A stretch of 64,000 bases of DNA from Sulfuricurvum sp. (GTDB lineage: Bacteria > Campylobacterota > Campylobacteria > Campylobacterales > Sulfurimonadaceae): positions 124,001-188,000 of the forward strand of contig JAUYAU010000004.1 of the NCBI GenBank assembly GCA_030693335.1. The letters are read 5' to 3'. Below, piece after piece: positions 54,060 through 62,642 of the stretch. Position numbers and translations under genes: made by a program. Under the pieces are notes generated by a model that saw nothing but the letters and a program-made list of their open reading frames with translations, was not told the DNA's origin and did not search any database. How positions within the stretch are numbered: the stretch's first letter is position 1; every line of letters begins with the position of its first letter.

Positions 54060-54488
54060 ATGAGTTTATCGTCAGAAACCATCGCAGCCATCAAAGAAAC
54101 CATCCCTTTGGTCAATCAAGAAGCAGAAAACGTCACCACACGTATGTATGAGATTTTGTTTTCCAAATACCCTGAGACCAAACCTATGTTTGACAATGCA
54201 GCTTCTGACCAGCACAAAAAACTCGCAGGTGCCATCGCTGCATTTGCAGGAAACATTGATAATCTTGGCGTATTGGGCGCAGCTGTAGAGAAAATGGCAC
54301 AGTCACACGTAATGACACAGGTAAAACCGATTCACTATCCTATGGTTGCCGATGCACTTATCACTGCTATGGGCGACGTATTGGGTGAAGCATTTACCGA
54401 TGCGCGTAAAAAGGCATGGGTTGAAGCCTATACCTTTTTGGCAAACATCCTAATGAAGCGTGAGCAAGAGCTCTATGCACAACGATAA
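54060..54488 (+). CDS. Single-domain bacterial haemoglobin
   Basis: The 142-residue globin starts with SSETIAAIKETIPLVNQEAENVTTRMYEILFSKYPETKPMF, the A-C helix pattern of Vitreoscilla/Campylobacter-type single-domain globins, with CD1 Phe in PMFDN. The proximal His is probably in KPIHYPMVADAL. There is no reductase domain. Such proteins (Cgb in C. jejuni) detoxify nitric oxide. An AGGAGTCCCT ribosome site precedes the ATG. The gene is divergent from an NsrR-like regulator, and overlaps the HPP gene by 14 nt. Confidence 0.9.
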   Translation: MSLSSETIAAIKETIPLVNQEAENVTTRMYEILFSKYPETKPMFDNAASDQHKKLAGAIAAFAGNIDNLGVLGAAVEKMAQSHVMTQVKPIHYPMVADALITAMGDVLGEAFTDARKKAWVEAYTFLANILMKREQELYAQR

Positions 54489-54948
54489 TCACACCAAAAA
54501 AAGAGTTCTGCACGTGCTCGAGAGCATCATCGCAGGCGTTGGTGCACTCATTGGGCTCTCCTTTATCGGGGTGATCGCCCAAAGTGCCAACACCATGATG
54601 CTCATTGCCCCTTTTGGAGCAACCGCAGTACTGCTATTTAGCGCACCCAACAGCCCTTTTTCCCATCCATTAAATGTTTTTGGCGGATACTTTATTTCAA
54701 CCGTTATAGGGGCAATGGTATTAACCTATACCAGCGTGCAATGGCTCCCCATTGCCATAGGTTTGGGTTTGGTGATTATGCTCATGCATGGCTTCAAAGT
54801 GATTCATCCCCCCGCAGGTGCCAATTTTTTAATTGTGACACAGGGACATCTCACCCTTTCCATCCTTGAACCGCTGATTATTGGACTCATAACCTTGGTC
54901 ATCGTCGCCATGAGCATTCAACGCATCAAACAAAAATTCTTAACATAG
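54475..54948 (+). CDS. HPP-family membrane protein
   Basis: I start at the ATG of MHNDNHTKKRVLH (54475), overlapping the globin stop, giving 157 residues. Four to five hydrophobic spans include MMLIAPFGATAVLLFSAPNSPFSHPLNVFGGY, and the HPP motif is present in KVIHPPAGANFL. HPP proteins include plant chloroplast nitrite transporters. Linkage to the globin and an NsrR-like regulator suggests a role with nitrite or nitric oxide; that is inference. Confidence 0.82.
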   Translation: MHNDNHTKKRVLHVLESIIAGVGALIGLSFIGVIAQSANTMMLIAPFGATAVLLFSAPNSPFSHPLNVFGGYFISTVIGAMVLTYTSVQWLPIAIGLGLVIMLMHGFKVIHPPAGANFLIVTQGHLTLSILEPLIIGLITLVIVAMSIQRIKQKFLT

Positions 54949-55007
54949 CTCATGCATCAAAGCCTTTTTTTGTGCTACACTTTCCTTACATATTAGTTGG
55001 ATGACTT

Positions 55008-56285
55008 ATGAAAAAAATGATACCCTTTTTAGTTCTTTTTTGTAATCTGCAAGCAAATCCGCTGGCACTTAATGACGCGATTGCCATGACACTAAAATCC
55101 AACCCTCAAGCACACGCAGCTTCCCTGCATATCCAGAATGCTCAAGCCGATACCAACGCTGCAAAAAGCGCGCTGCATCCCCGTATCGATCTTAACGGTG
55201 AGTATTATCCGACCAAAACCGTTGTGATGCCCTCAAACGGGACCTTCACAACGCGTCAAACCGATGCATTTCATGCGGATGTCAGCGGAAGCTATTCGTT
55301 GTGGGATTTTGGACGGAATAACCACATCGTGCAAGCATCGCAGTATGCTCAAGAAGGGAGTGCCGCGGACAAAACTTCTGTAGAAAACAGCCTAATTGAA
55401 CAGGTTTGGCTACACTACACGACCATTTCCTACATGGAACAGCTCATTGATACCGCCCAAAAATCAGCCGAATTTTACAAAGCGCAATACATTCAGGCTG
55501 TTCGAATGCGTGAAGTGGGATTGAAAACTCAAGCCGATGAATCGAGATTCAAAGCCTCATGGCTTGAAGCTGATGATCATCACAGCGCAGCACGTTCTCA
55601 AAAAGCAAAAGCACTGATGGCACTTGAACTTCTAACAGGAAGCGACATACCCATAACGATAGACCAAGCCGATTTTGATCGCCGCACGAGTGAGCTCTCG
55701 ATGGTGCTTGAAAAAAACCCTGCCTTGCGTCAAGAGCTTTCGCAATCCAATCCGCAACTCCAAAAACTCAGGATGCTCATCCGTCGGGATGAGGCCGTAT
55801 CCAGCGCACTATCCAAACAGCCTTACGGATCCGTTAGCCTCGTTGGCTCATACGGTTATGATAACTCACTGGCCTCCTACGACACTTCTCAAATTGGTGT
55901 ACGCGGGTCGATCCCGCTGTACGATGGGGGAAAACTGGATACAGAGATGCAAAAAAGTCGAATAGCCCTCTCCCTCGCGCAAAAAGAGTATGAAAGCACT
56001 GAGCGAGCATTGTGGCAAGAACTTTGCGATGCCCTAATCGATCTTAACCGGTTTGATGAAACAATCGTCGTCAAAGAAGGGATTATGAGTGCCACACAAA
56101 AAACACTTTCTCTCATGCAGGGACGCTATGCCCAAGGATTGGCAACCTACATCGATCTTTTAGAATCCCAAAGTGTGTTAGAAAATACCCGCATAGCGCA
56201 TGCGGATGCAAAACTTCAAAAAATACGGGCGTGGATGCACATACAACGCTTACTCAACAAAGGAAATAAAAATGGCATGTTGTGA
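55008..56285 (+). CDS. TolC-family outer-membrane efflux protein
   Basis: The 425-residue protein has a signal peptide (MKKMIPFLVLFCNLQANP) and two repeats of the outer-membrane efflux fold: LNDAIAMTLKSNPQAHAASLHIQNAQADTNAAKSALHPRIDL, then a second half with SIPLYDGGKLDTEMQKSRIALSLAQKEYE and ATYIDLLESQSVLENT. It forms the trimeric exit duct for the fusion protein and ABC components encoded downstream. It overlaps the next gene by 14 nt. Confidence 0.9.
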   Translation: MKKMIPFLVLFCNLQANPLALNDAIAMTLKSNPQAHAASLHIQNAQADTNAAKSALHPRIDLNGEYYPTKTVVMPSNGTFTTRQTDAFHADVSGSYSLWDFGRNNHIVQASQYAQEGSAADKTSVENSLIEQVWLHYTTISYMEQLIDTAQKSAEFYKAQYIQAVRMREVGLKTQADESRFKASWLEADDHHSAARSQKAKALMALELLTGSDIPITIDQADFDRRTSELSMVLEKNPALRQELSQSNPQLQKLRMLIRRDEAVSSALSKQPYGSVSLVGSYGYDNSLASYDTSQIGVRGSIPLYDGGKLDTEMQKSRIALSLAQKEYESTERALWQELCDALIDLNRFDETIVVKEGIMSATQKTLSLMQGRYAQGLATYIDLLESQSVLENTRIAHADAKLQKIRAWMHIQRLLNKGNKNGML

Positions 56286-57204
56286 TAAAAAAAGACCGAT
56301 TCTTGTCGGAGCAGTTATTCTTATTGTGATCGCGTATATCACTTCATTACTGGATACACCTTCACCTAAAACAGCACAAGTATCCAGTGAGAAACAAACA
56401 CCCTCTAATCAAGTCAACGGAGTGGGAACTCTCGAAGCAAAAGAGGTCATCACCATCTCACCCAAAAACGCTTCCACTGTCGGTACGGTGTATGCAGACG
56501 AGGGGGATCATGTTGCCAAAGGGGCGCGCTTGGCGCAAATGGAGCTTTCAGACCTTGCGGGCGTCCAATTGCAAAACAGTGCTATGGTCGAAAAAAGCCG
56601 CTCACAAATGGCCGCACAAAAAGCCTCCATCGAAGATCTGAGCGCCAAAAAGACATTGGCCGATGCCACCTTAACCCGCTACAAAAATCTCAGCAAGGAG
56701 GGGTTTGTAACACAAGCAGAGCTTGACACTGCCCTAGCTTCAGCCAAAAGTGCGAATGCGGCTCTTGTAAGCGCACAAGAAGCGCTAAAACAATCCCAGC
56801 ATGAAATCCAACGTGCGGTAGGATCATTGGACTCTGTAAACGCTACGATTCGCGATTATTCGTTACGCTCCCCCATCGATGGAATTATCCTTTCCCGCGA
56901 AGCGGAAGCAGGCAGTACCATAGGTGCAGGAACCCCTGTTTTCAAAATTGCCAATCCTAAAAGCGTATGGGTTCGAGCCTACATCGATGAACGTCAAAGC
57001 ACAGGGCTAAAAGTAGGGCAAAGCGCCATCGTCACCCTGCGCTCAACCGGTGAGAAAAAATATCCCGGTATCGTTCGCCGTATCGGCGTCGTGAGTGATC
57101 GCATTACCGAAGAGAGACTTGTCTACATTACCCTCGATACCCTCCCAGCGCCTTTGTATTTGGGCGAACAAGCCGAAGTGCAAATCAATCTAATCCATGA
57201 TTAA
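56272..57204 (+). CDS. HlyD/DevB-type periplasmic membrane-fusion protein
   Basis: I start at ATG 56272, 7 nt after AAGGA, giving 310 residues beginning MACCDKKRPILVG. A single N-terminal span (about 8-24) is followed by a lipoyl half (GVGTLEAKEVITISPKNASTVGTVYADEGDHVAKGARLAQM), a coiled-coil hairpin (about 95-175), the second lipoyl half (YSLRSPIDGIILSREAEAGSTIGAGTPVFKI) and a beta-barrel domain. Layout and partners match the DevB component of DevBCA exporters. It overlaps the permease gene by 8 nt. Confidence 0.87.
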   Translation: MACCDKKRPILVGAVILIVIAYITSLLDTPSPKTAQVSSEKQTPSNQVNGVGTLEAKEVITISPKNASTVGTVYADEGDHVAKGARLAQMELSDLAGVQLQNSAMVEKSRSQMAAQKASIEDLSAKKTLADATLTRYKNLSKEGFVTQAELDTALASAKSANAALVSAQEALKQSQHEIQRAVGSLDSVNATIRDYSLRSPIDGIILSREAEAGSTIGAGTPVFKIANPKSVWVRAYIDERQSTGLKVGQSAIVTLRSTGEKKYPGIVRRIGVVSDRITEERLVYITLDTLPAPLYLGEQAEVQINLIHD

Positions 57205-58333
57205 TCTTGCATGGCGTGACATCTCCCATTCACTGGGAAAATTCATCATAACCGCACTTGGGGTCGGAATGCTCATCGGCGTCGTCCTCGTCATGATCGG
57301 TATTTACCGAGGAATGATGCACGATGCCATGATCGTCCCTAACAACATTTCCCCCGATTTGTGGGTGGTTCAAAAAGATACGCTGGGGCCTTTTGCCGAA
57401 AGCTCCCGTTTGCATGAAGATCTCAAATATTCCCTAAAAAGCTTTGAAGGAGTCAAAGAGGTCCATCCTCTCACCTTTCAGGGTATACAAATCCACAGAA
57501 ACGGCAAACCTATCCGAGTTTACGCACTTGGATATGAATCCCTCAGCTCGTTCAAACCGTTTACGTTGACACAGGGACGCGCGATAAAGATCCGCAATAA
57601 AGAAATCATCGTCGATACCAAAACAGGATTTAATCTGAGCGACAAAATCCCTCTGGGACGCAATACCTATACCGTCGTAGGCTTGACCCACAAAGCGGTC
57701 TCCTCAGGGGGAGATCCGATGATCTATCTGGATTTGCGCGAGGCACAGGAACTGCAGTTTTTATTTAGCAACGAGCAAATACGCAATGAAAGAGAACGCG
57801 GAGCACAGAGCGTCGCAACCGCAATTGTCAATGCATTTTCCCTCACGTTAAAACCAGGATTTGATCCCAAAAGCGTAGGAGATGAAATACAACGATGGAA
57901 ACATCAGGAAGTTTATACTGCCCAAGAGCAATCCGACATCCTCACCAAAAATCTCATCGAGCGTTCTGCTAAACAAATCGGGATGTTTACCATGATTTTG
58001 CTGGTCGTCTCTTCGGTCATCATTTCGCTGATCATCTACACAATGACGATTGGAAAGGCCAAAGAGATCGCTATTTTGAAACTCATCGGTGCTTCTAATC
58101 TGCTCATAACGAAAATGATTGCCCAACAATCACTGCTGCTGGGAACCCTTGCATTCGCCGGAGGAGCCATCTTCGCCAATCTCAGTGCCGATTACTTTCC
58201 CAAAACCGTCATTCTCATCCCCACCGACGAATTCAAGCTTTTTTTGATCGTTATCATTATCAGTTTTCTCGCATCTTTAAGCGGGATTCGCTGGGCACAG
58301 CGGATCGATCCTGCCACTGCGATTGGAGGATAA
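57197..58333 (+). CDS. DevC/MacB-type ABC permease
   Basis: The 378-residue protein has an N-terminal span (about 15-38), a large periplasmic domain (about 45-250) with DLWVVQKDTLGPFAESSRL, and three C-terminal spans typical of the FtsX/MacB fold, including TIGKAKEIAILKLIGASNLLITKMIAQQS. No ATPase domain is fused, as in DevC. The C-terminus RIDPATAIGG is the usual FtsX/DevC ending. It is directly followed by the ATPase gene. Confidence 0.88.
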   Translation: MINLAWRDISHSLGKFIITALGVGMLIGVVLVMIGIYRGMMHDAMIVPNNISPDLWVVQKDTLGPFAESSRLHEDLKYSLKSFEGVKEVHPLTFQGIQIHRNGKPIRVYALGYESLSSFKPFTLTQGRAIKIRNKEIIVDTKTGFNLSDKIPLGRNTYTVVGLTHKAVSSGGDPMIYLDLREAQELQFLFSNEQIRNERERGAQSVATAIVNAFSLTLKPGFDPKSVGDEIQRWKHQEVYTAQEQSDILTKNLIERSAKQIGMFTMILLVVSSVIISLIIYTMTIGKAKEIAILKLIGASNLLITKMIAQQSLLLGTLAFAGGAIFANLSADYFPKTVILIPTDEFKLFLIVIIISFLASLSGIRWAQRIDPATAIGG

Positions 58334-59023
58334 ATGAAAAAAATGATTATTTCCGTAGAAAACCTTTCCAAAACATACGGTGAGGGGCAGAGTGCCGTAA
58401 CCGCTATCAAAGAAGCAACGTTTGATATCTACTCCGGAGAGACGGTAGCCCTGCTGGGTCCAAGCGGGTCAGGCAAAACGACCCTCATTACGATGATCGG
58501 CTGCATTACCGAGCCTACCAGCGGCAAACTAACCCTTGATGGTGAACGGATGTACGATCAACAATGGAAAATCAGCGATACACGGCGCATACGGCGTGAA
58601 AAGATCGGCTTTATCTTTCAAGCACACAACCTCATCCCTTTTCTCAATGTTTTGGAAAACGTCACCATTGTTCCGCGCATGAACGGGGTAAAGAAATCTG
58701 AAGCAGACCAAAAAGCCAAAGAACTCTTGGAATATCTTGGGATAGAAGAGAAGCTCACCAAAATGCCTTCTCAGCTCTCAGGAGGGCAAAGTCAAAGAGT
58801 TGCGATTGCCCGCTCACTCGCTAATACTCCAAAAATAATTTTAGCAGACGAACCCACCGCCGCATTGGACGGAGAACGCGCTCTTTCGGTGATGAAGCTA
58901 TTGCGGAAACTCGCTCACGAACAAGAGGTCGCTATTGTTGTGGTAACCCACGATGAGCGGATGCTTCCGCTTTTTGACCGTATTTTACGGGTTGAAGATG
59001 GGATAGTCAAAGAGGCTATTTAG
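58334..59023 (+). CDS. DevA/LolD-type ABC transporter ATPase
   Basis: The 229-residue ATPase has Walker A LLGPSGSGKTTL, Q-loop FIFQAHNLIPFLNV, signature QLSGGQSQRVAIARSLA, Walker B IILADEPTAALDG and H-loop VVTHDERM. These are of the MacB/LolD/DevA branch, which energises mechanotransmission-type exporters. It completes the tolC-hlyD-devC-devA operon, probably a tripartite exporter of unknown substrate (glycolipid, peptide or drug). Confidence 0.9.
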   Translation: MKKMIISVENLSKTYGEGQSAVTAIKEATFDIYSGETVALLGPSGSGKTTLITMIGCITEPTSGKLTLDGERMYDQQWKISDTRRIRREKIGFIFQAHNLIPFLNVLENVTIVPRMNGVKKSEADQKAKELLEYLGIEEKLTKMPSQLSGGQSQRVAIARSLANTPKIILADEPTAALDGERALSVMKLLRKLAHEQEVAIVVVTHDERMLPLFDRILRVEDGIVKEAI

Positions 59024-59075
59024 GAGTTTTATTTTTAATCTTTTGTATATCTATAGACACTTTTACAATAAAACA

Positions 59076-59084
59076 TGTTATGAT
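59076..59084 (+). promoter_or_regulatory. Extended -10 promoter of the soluble chemoreceptor
   Basis: TGTTATGAT lies 30 nt upstream of the ATG at 59114. Confidence 0.45.
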
Positions 59085-59113
59085 GAAAAGATAATTTCAA
59101 ATTAAGGTTTTAA

Positions 59114-60235
59114 ATGTTCTATAAAAAGAAATATGAAAAAGAAATAAATGAAAATAAGCTATTAAAATCCAGAATAGAAGAACTCGAGCAGTCCAATAAA
59201 CAGTTAGCGGAAGAAAACAATCGCTTTATGTCGCAACATACTGAAGCCAAACATCAAAAAGTCATATTTGATCTCATTCATGAACTCACTGAAGGTTTGG
59301 TTGCCGGATCTGAGCACGATTTATCGATGCTTCAAAATGACCTTAATGCCAATGTTGAGGAGCTCAAAGAAATCGCCGAACTTAACCGTCTCAATCGGGA
59401 ATCCTCTGATGAGATCAATGATGAAATCAATGACCTTCTAAACACGCAGCAAGAACTTGCCGAAAATATCACCAACAATTACGCTTCTGTTTCCCAACTC
59501 AACGGAAGTGTCGAAGCCATCGGATCCGTTATCGATCTAATTAAAGACATTTCCGATCAAACCAATCTTCTGGCACTCAATGCCGCAATTGAAGCCGCAC
59601 GCGCAGGGGAGCATGGCAGAGGCTTTGCCGTCGTTGCAGATGAAGTACGCAAACTCGCCGAACGAACCCAAAAAGCGACGCAAGAAGTTGCAATGAGCAT
59701 CCAAAGTCTCAAACAAAACGCCACAGAGATCGACGAACGCTCCAGCTCTATGGAAAGCATCTCTTCCTCATCGAGTGAAAAGCTCAACCGTTTTCAAGCA
59801 TCTTTATCCGGGCTGCAAGAGCGTACCATTGAAATTGACAACGATTCAACCGACGTTTTGTATGCAGTCTTTGTTGTTTTGGTAAAACTCGATCACCTCT
59901 TGTTTAAATCCAGAGGATACAAAACCGTCTTTACAAACCGGGTAGATGATGAATTTGCAGATCACCACGGATGCCGATTAGGCAAATGGTATGACACCGG
60001 ATTAGGAAAAGAAGTATTTTCCTCAGCAGCCAGCTACTCTAGATTAGAAGCGCCTCATAAAGTAGTCCATGATCGTATTCACGACGCTATTCATTGTGTT
60101 AAATCGGGAACCTGCGGTGAAAAAGCAAACAATGTAATGACCTATTTCAAAGATGCTGAAACCGCAAGCAAAGAAGTGTTCAGCCTCTTAAGCGCCATGC
60201 TAAACGAAGAGCGCCAAAAACGTACGGGAAAATAA
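59114..60235 (+). CDS. Soluble chemoreceptor with C-terminal CZB zinc-binding domain
   Basis: The 373-residue protein has no membrane span. A coiled-coil N-terminus leads into a short signalling hairpin with [20 protein letters not shown] (about residue 150) and a C-terminal CZB domain: [22 protein letters not shown] and [12 protein letters not shown] supply the His/Cys zinc site. The layout matches TlpD-type receptors, which respond to redox state or hypochlorite through this site. It is convergent with the FapA gene and unlinked to che genes. Confidence 0.9.
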   Translation: MFYKKKYEKEINENKLLKSRIEELEQSNKQLAEENNRFMSQHTEAKHQKVIFDLIHELTEGLVAGSEHDLSMLQNDLNANVEELKEIAELNRLNRESSDEINDEINDLLNTQQELAENITNNYASVSQLNGSVEAIGSVIDLIKDISDQTNLLALNAAIEAARAGEHGRGFAVVADEVRKLAERTQKATQEVAMSIQSLKQNATEIDERSSSMESISSSSSEKLNRFQASLSGLQERTIEIDNDSTDVLYAVFVVLVKLDHLLFKSRGYKTVFTNRVDDEFADHHGCRLGKWYDTGLGKEVFSSAASYSRLEAPHKVVHDRIHDAIHCVKSGTCGEKANNVMTYFKDAETASKEVFSLLSAMLNEERQKRTGK

Positions 60236-60250
60236 ACACAAAGCTGTTTT

Positions 60251-62065
60251 CTAATGCAGTAAAAGGGCTTTTTCATCACCTCTTTTTTGCAAACGGATAT
60301 GCTCCACGTTTCCCTTGGGGAAGACACTGTATTCCTGCCGTGTATCGGGATCAAAAAATTGGACGCGGTTATTCCCGTAATAAGTACCGTGATGTGTTAT
60401 GACTCCATGCATATCAGCCTCATGCAATGTCTTTAAAATATCACGCAGAATATGCAAAGCATTTTCTTCCTCTACTACTTTTGCACTTAACAGCTGAAGT
60501 TTTCCCGCTTCGGCTCTGTACTGCTTTATACTAAGAACATCCATTTCCAACGGTTCTCTTCCGCTATTTTTAGCATCAGCTATACGCTGCTGAAATCGTT
60601 TCATCTGAACATTCTTTTCTTTAAAGGCAAACTGTTTCATTCCTAATTGTTTTTTATCTTCTCGCAGGGTATTTTCTTTGTCAAAAATTTTAGCCGTCGC
60701 TTCGGCTATTTGTTCATGATAGACGCTAAAATGGGCAGGATCGATGCTCATCGTATTACCTTCACCCTCGATATTATCTACCTCAATGCTTTCAAGAGCA
60801 ATAATTTTACCGTGTGCAAAAAGAGTCTCGATATAAACTTTGCGTGCGATAACTTCTCCTCCGAGCATTTTTTTGATCCGAACGATATCTCCCTCAATCG
60901 TCCCCCCCTCAAGAACCTCTATGTTGGCCTCTTTTGCCTTGAGATCACCCCGATGCAGCTTGATATTGGCTACTCCGCTCACATCAATGGTTGATTTTTT
61001 ATGGGTTTGCGCGTCAATGCTCAGATCGCATGCTTTGATCTTCGTATTTTCCCCTACTGTTCCGCTAATGTCAACCGTTTTGATGTCAATACGTAAACCT
61101 GCTCCCACCGCATCTTCCCCGGCATTCTTTTGCTCCACCGTTAGCGTTATATCCTTTTCCCAACCGGGTACGACAGAACCTGTTTTCATGTTAACGGACT
61201 CGAGATACAAGTCTTGCGAAACAACAAAAATCCCTTTTTCTCTCTTGATAAATCCTGATACCAGGGAAAAATAACTGATCCCTCTTTCGTCCTGAGTACT
61301 GCGGATACAGGCATCATCGATCTTCATAACACCGGCATATTTGATGGTTGGTTCGGGAACAACGATGGGAGCTCCGTCTAATCCCCGTCCGTTACGCCCT
61401 TTTTTTGGAAAAATATATTCCATGATAAAATCACCGGGCTGCACTCCATAGATGTAGCTGGGGTCTTCCGGATTTTCATCCTGCTTTTTATAATTCAAAA
61501 TCACTTTATCGTCTATGGTGTTAATGGGGGGAAAGAAACTCCCAATCGGTAAGGAGTAGGGCTCCGTGAGAGGGCCTTGCTTTTGTATCCTTGCCAAAAG
61601 ACGCAGGATATCCTTATCCAATTGCTCATCATCTGTCCCAATCAAATACCCAAGTCGGAGCTTCTTTTTATTGATGACGGTTTTAATCCACTCTTGCACC
61701 CCTTTTTTCAGCGGAATGGCCGAAGTGGGATCTATGATTGCCGTCAAAATACCCTTGGCCTTACTTATCCCGACAGAAAAGCGCAGATCCAGGTATAAAA
61801 TTGGAACCGAAGGACGTATTTTAATTTGATACTCTTGGCTGAGTAAATATTCTTCGCTGTAAAGGTCTTCTTGGGTTATTTGCGCATACACATCACCGCT
61901 TGGCACAACCCTCCACTCTTGATCCGAACCTCTTTTGTAATAGGTCTCATAAGAGAGCAGATCAAAATCAACCTCATCAAGGCTAAGCTTTCGATCACCG
62001 GCCGCCAAGCGAAGGTCTTCTTTGACATTGGTAGAGCCTTTTGTAACGGGGGTGAATTCCGCCAT
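60251..62065 (-). CDS. FapA/DUF342-domain protein
   Basis: The 604-residue protein has a globular N-terminal half, a right-handed beta-helix-like region typical of DUF342 (VSGVANIKLHRGDLKAKEANIEVLEGGTIEGDIVRIKKMLGG, about 345-400) and a coiled coil (about 440-560). Related proteins include flagellar assembly protein A. No flagellar genes flank it, so a flagellar role is uncertain. The ribosome binding site before the chosen ATG is weak. It lies between the soluble chemoreceptor and the DsrE-like gene. Confidence 0.78.
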   Translation of the reverse strand: MAEFTPVTKGSTNVKEDLRLAAGDRKLSLDEVDFDLLSYETYYKRGSDQEWRVVPSGDVYAQITQEDLYSEEYLLSQEYQIKIRPSVPILYLDLRFSVGISKAKGILTAIIDPTSAIPLKKGVQEWIKTVINKKKLRLGYLIGTDDEQLDKDILRLLARIQKQGPLTEPYSLPIGSFFPPINTIDDKVILNYKKQDENPEDPSYIYGVQPGDFIMEYIFPKKGRNGRGLDGAPIVVPEPTIKYAGVMKIDDACIRSTQDERGISYFSLVSGFIKREKGIFVVSQDLYLESVNMKTGSVVPGWEKDITLTVEQKNAGEDAVGAGLRIDIKTVDISGTVGENTKIKACDLSIDAQTHKKSTIDVSGVANIKLHRGDLKAKEANIEVLEGGTIEGDIVRIKKMLGGEVIARKVYIETLFAHGKIIALESIEVDNIEGEGNTMSIDPAHFSVYHEQIAEATAKIFDKENTLREDKKQLGMKQFAFKEKNVQMKRFQQRIADAKNSGREPLEMDVLSIKQYRAEAGKLQLLSAKVVEEENALHILRDILKTLHEADMHGVITHHGTYYGNNRVQFFDPDTRQEYSVFPKGNVEHIRLQKRGDEKALLLH

Positions 62066-62194
62066 GCTCAGCCGTGATTACCTATGAAATGCATCAAAAA
62101 AATCTCCTACCAAATAACTTGCAATACTGTACTTACCGTATAAAATTATATTATATTAACGCGTTTCTAATAATAACCTTCTTGAAAAGAATAA

Positions 62195-62215
62195 AAAGTT
62201 AACTTTCTATATAAT
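62195..62215 (+). promoter_or_regulatory. Promoter with a 12-bp palindrome before the DsrE-like gene
   Basis: AAAGTTAACTTT (62195-62206) is a perfect palindrome lying 3 bp upstream of TATAAT (62210-62215). The start codon is 36 nt further on. The palindrome is placed to affect polymerase binding. Confidence 0.45.
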
Positions 62216-62251
62216 ACGCCGCTATAAAGTAATAATAACGCAGGAGACTCC

Positions 62252-62599
62252 TTGGCAAAAGAAAACCTATTGCTCGTCATCTCAACAGACAATGTCGATT
62301 CAATACTCAAATTTCCTCTTTTATACGGCGGCGTTTCGATTCCAAGAGGATATTGGAAAAGAGTCCACGTGATGTTTTGGGGTGCCTCAATATTATGTGC
62401 GGTGAACGATGAAAGAATACGCGAAAAAGTCCAAACGATGATCAGCGAGGGCGCAGAGTTCAGTTCCTGCATCGTATGTGCCCAAGATTATGATGCTGTA
62501 GATTCCCTACAAGCCATTGGTATTGAATGCAACCATACAGGGGAACTGTTAACAACGGCACTGCAAAATGATGCTATCTGGTCAGTTATGACCATCTAA
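62252..62599 (+). CDS. DsrE-like small protein
   Basis: The 115-residue protein starts at a TTG with AGGAG 5 nt upstream. The fold pattern is DsrE/TusD-like: LLLVISTDNVDSILKFPLLYGG, WKRVHVMFWGASILCAVND, REKVQTMISEGAEFSSCIVCAQDYD and a final TGELLTTALQNDAIWSVMTI. A CIVC pair lies near residues 73-76, where DsrE-like proteins have their reactive Cys. Some relatives carry sulfur, others are uncharacterised. A sensor kinase gene follows after 43 nt. Confidence 0.7.
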   Translation: MAKENLLLVISTDNVDSILKFPLLYGGVSIPRGYWKRVHVMFWGASILCAVNDERIREKVQTMISEGAEFSSCIVCAQDYDAVDSLQAIGIECNHTGELLTTALQNDAIWSVMTI

Positions 62600-62642
62600 A
62601 GCCTGTTTTGGTTTTCAGTAATTACCTAAGGATTATTCACAA

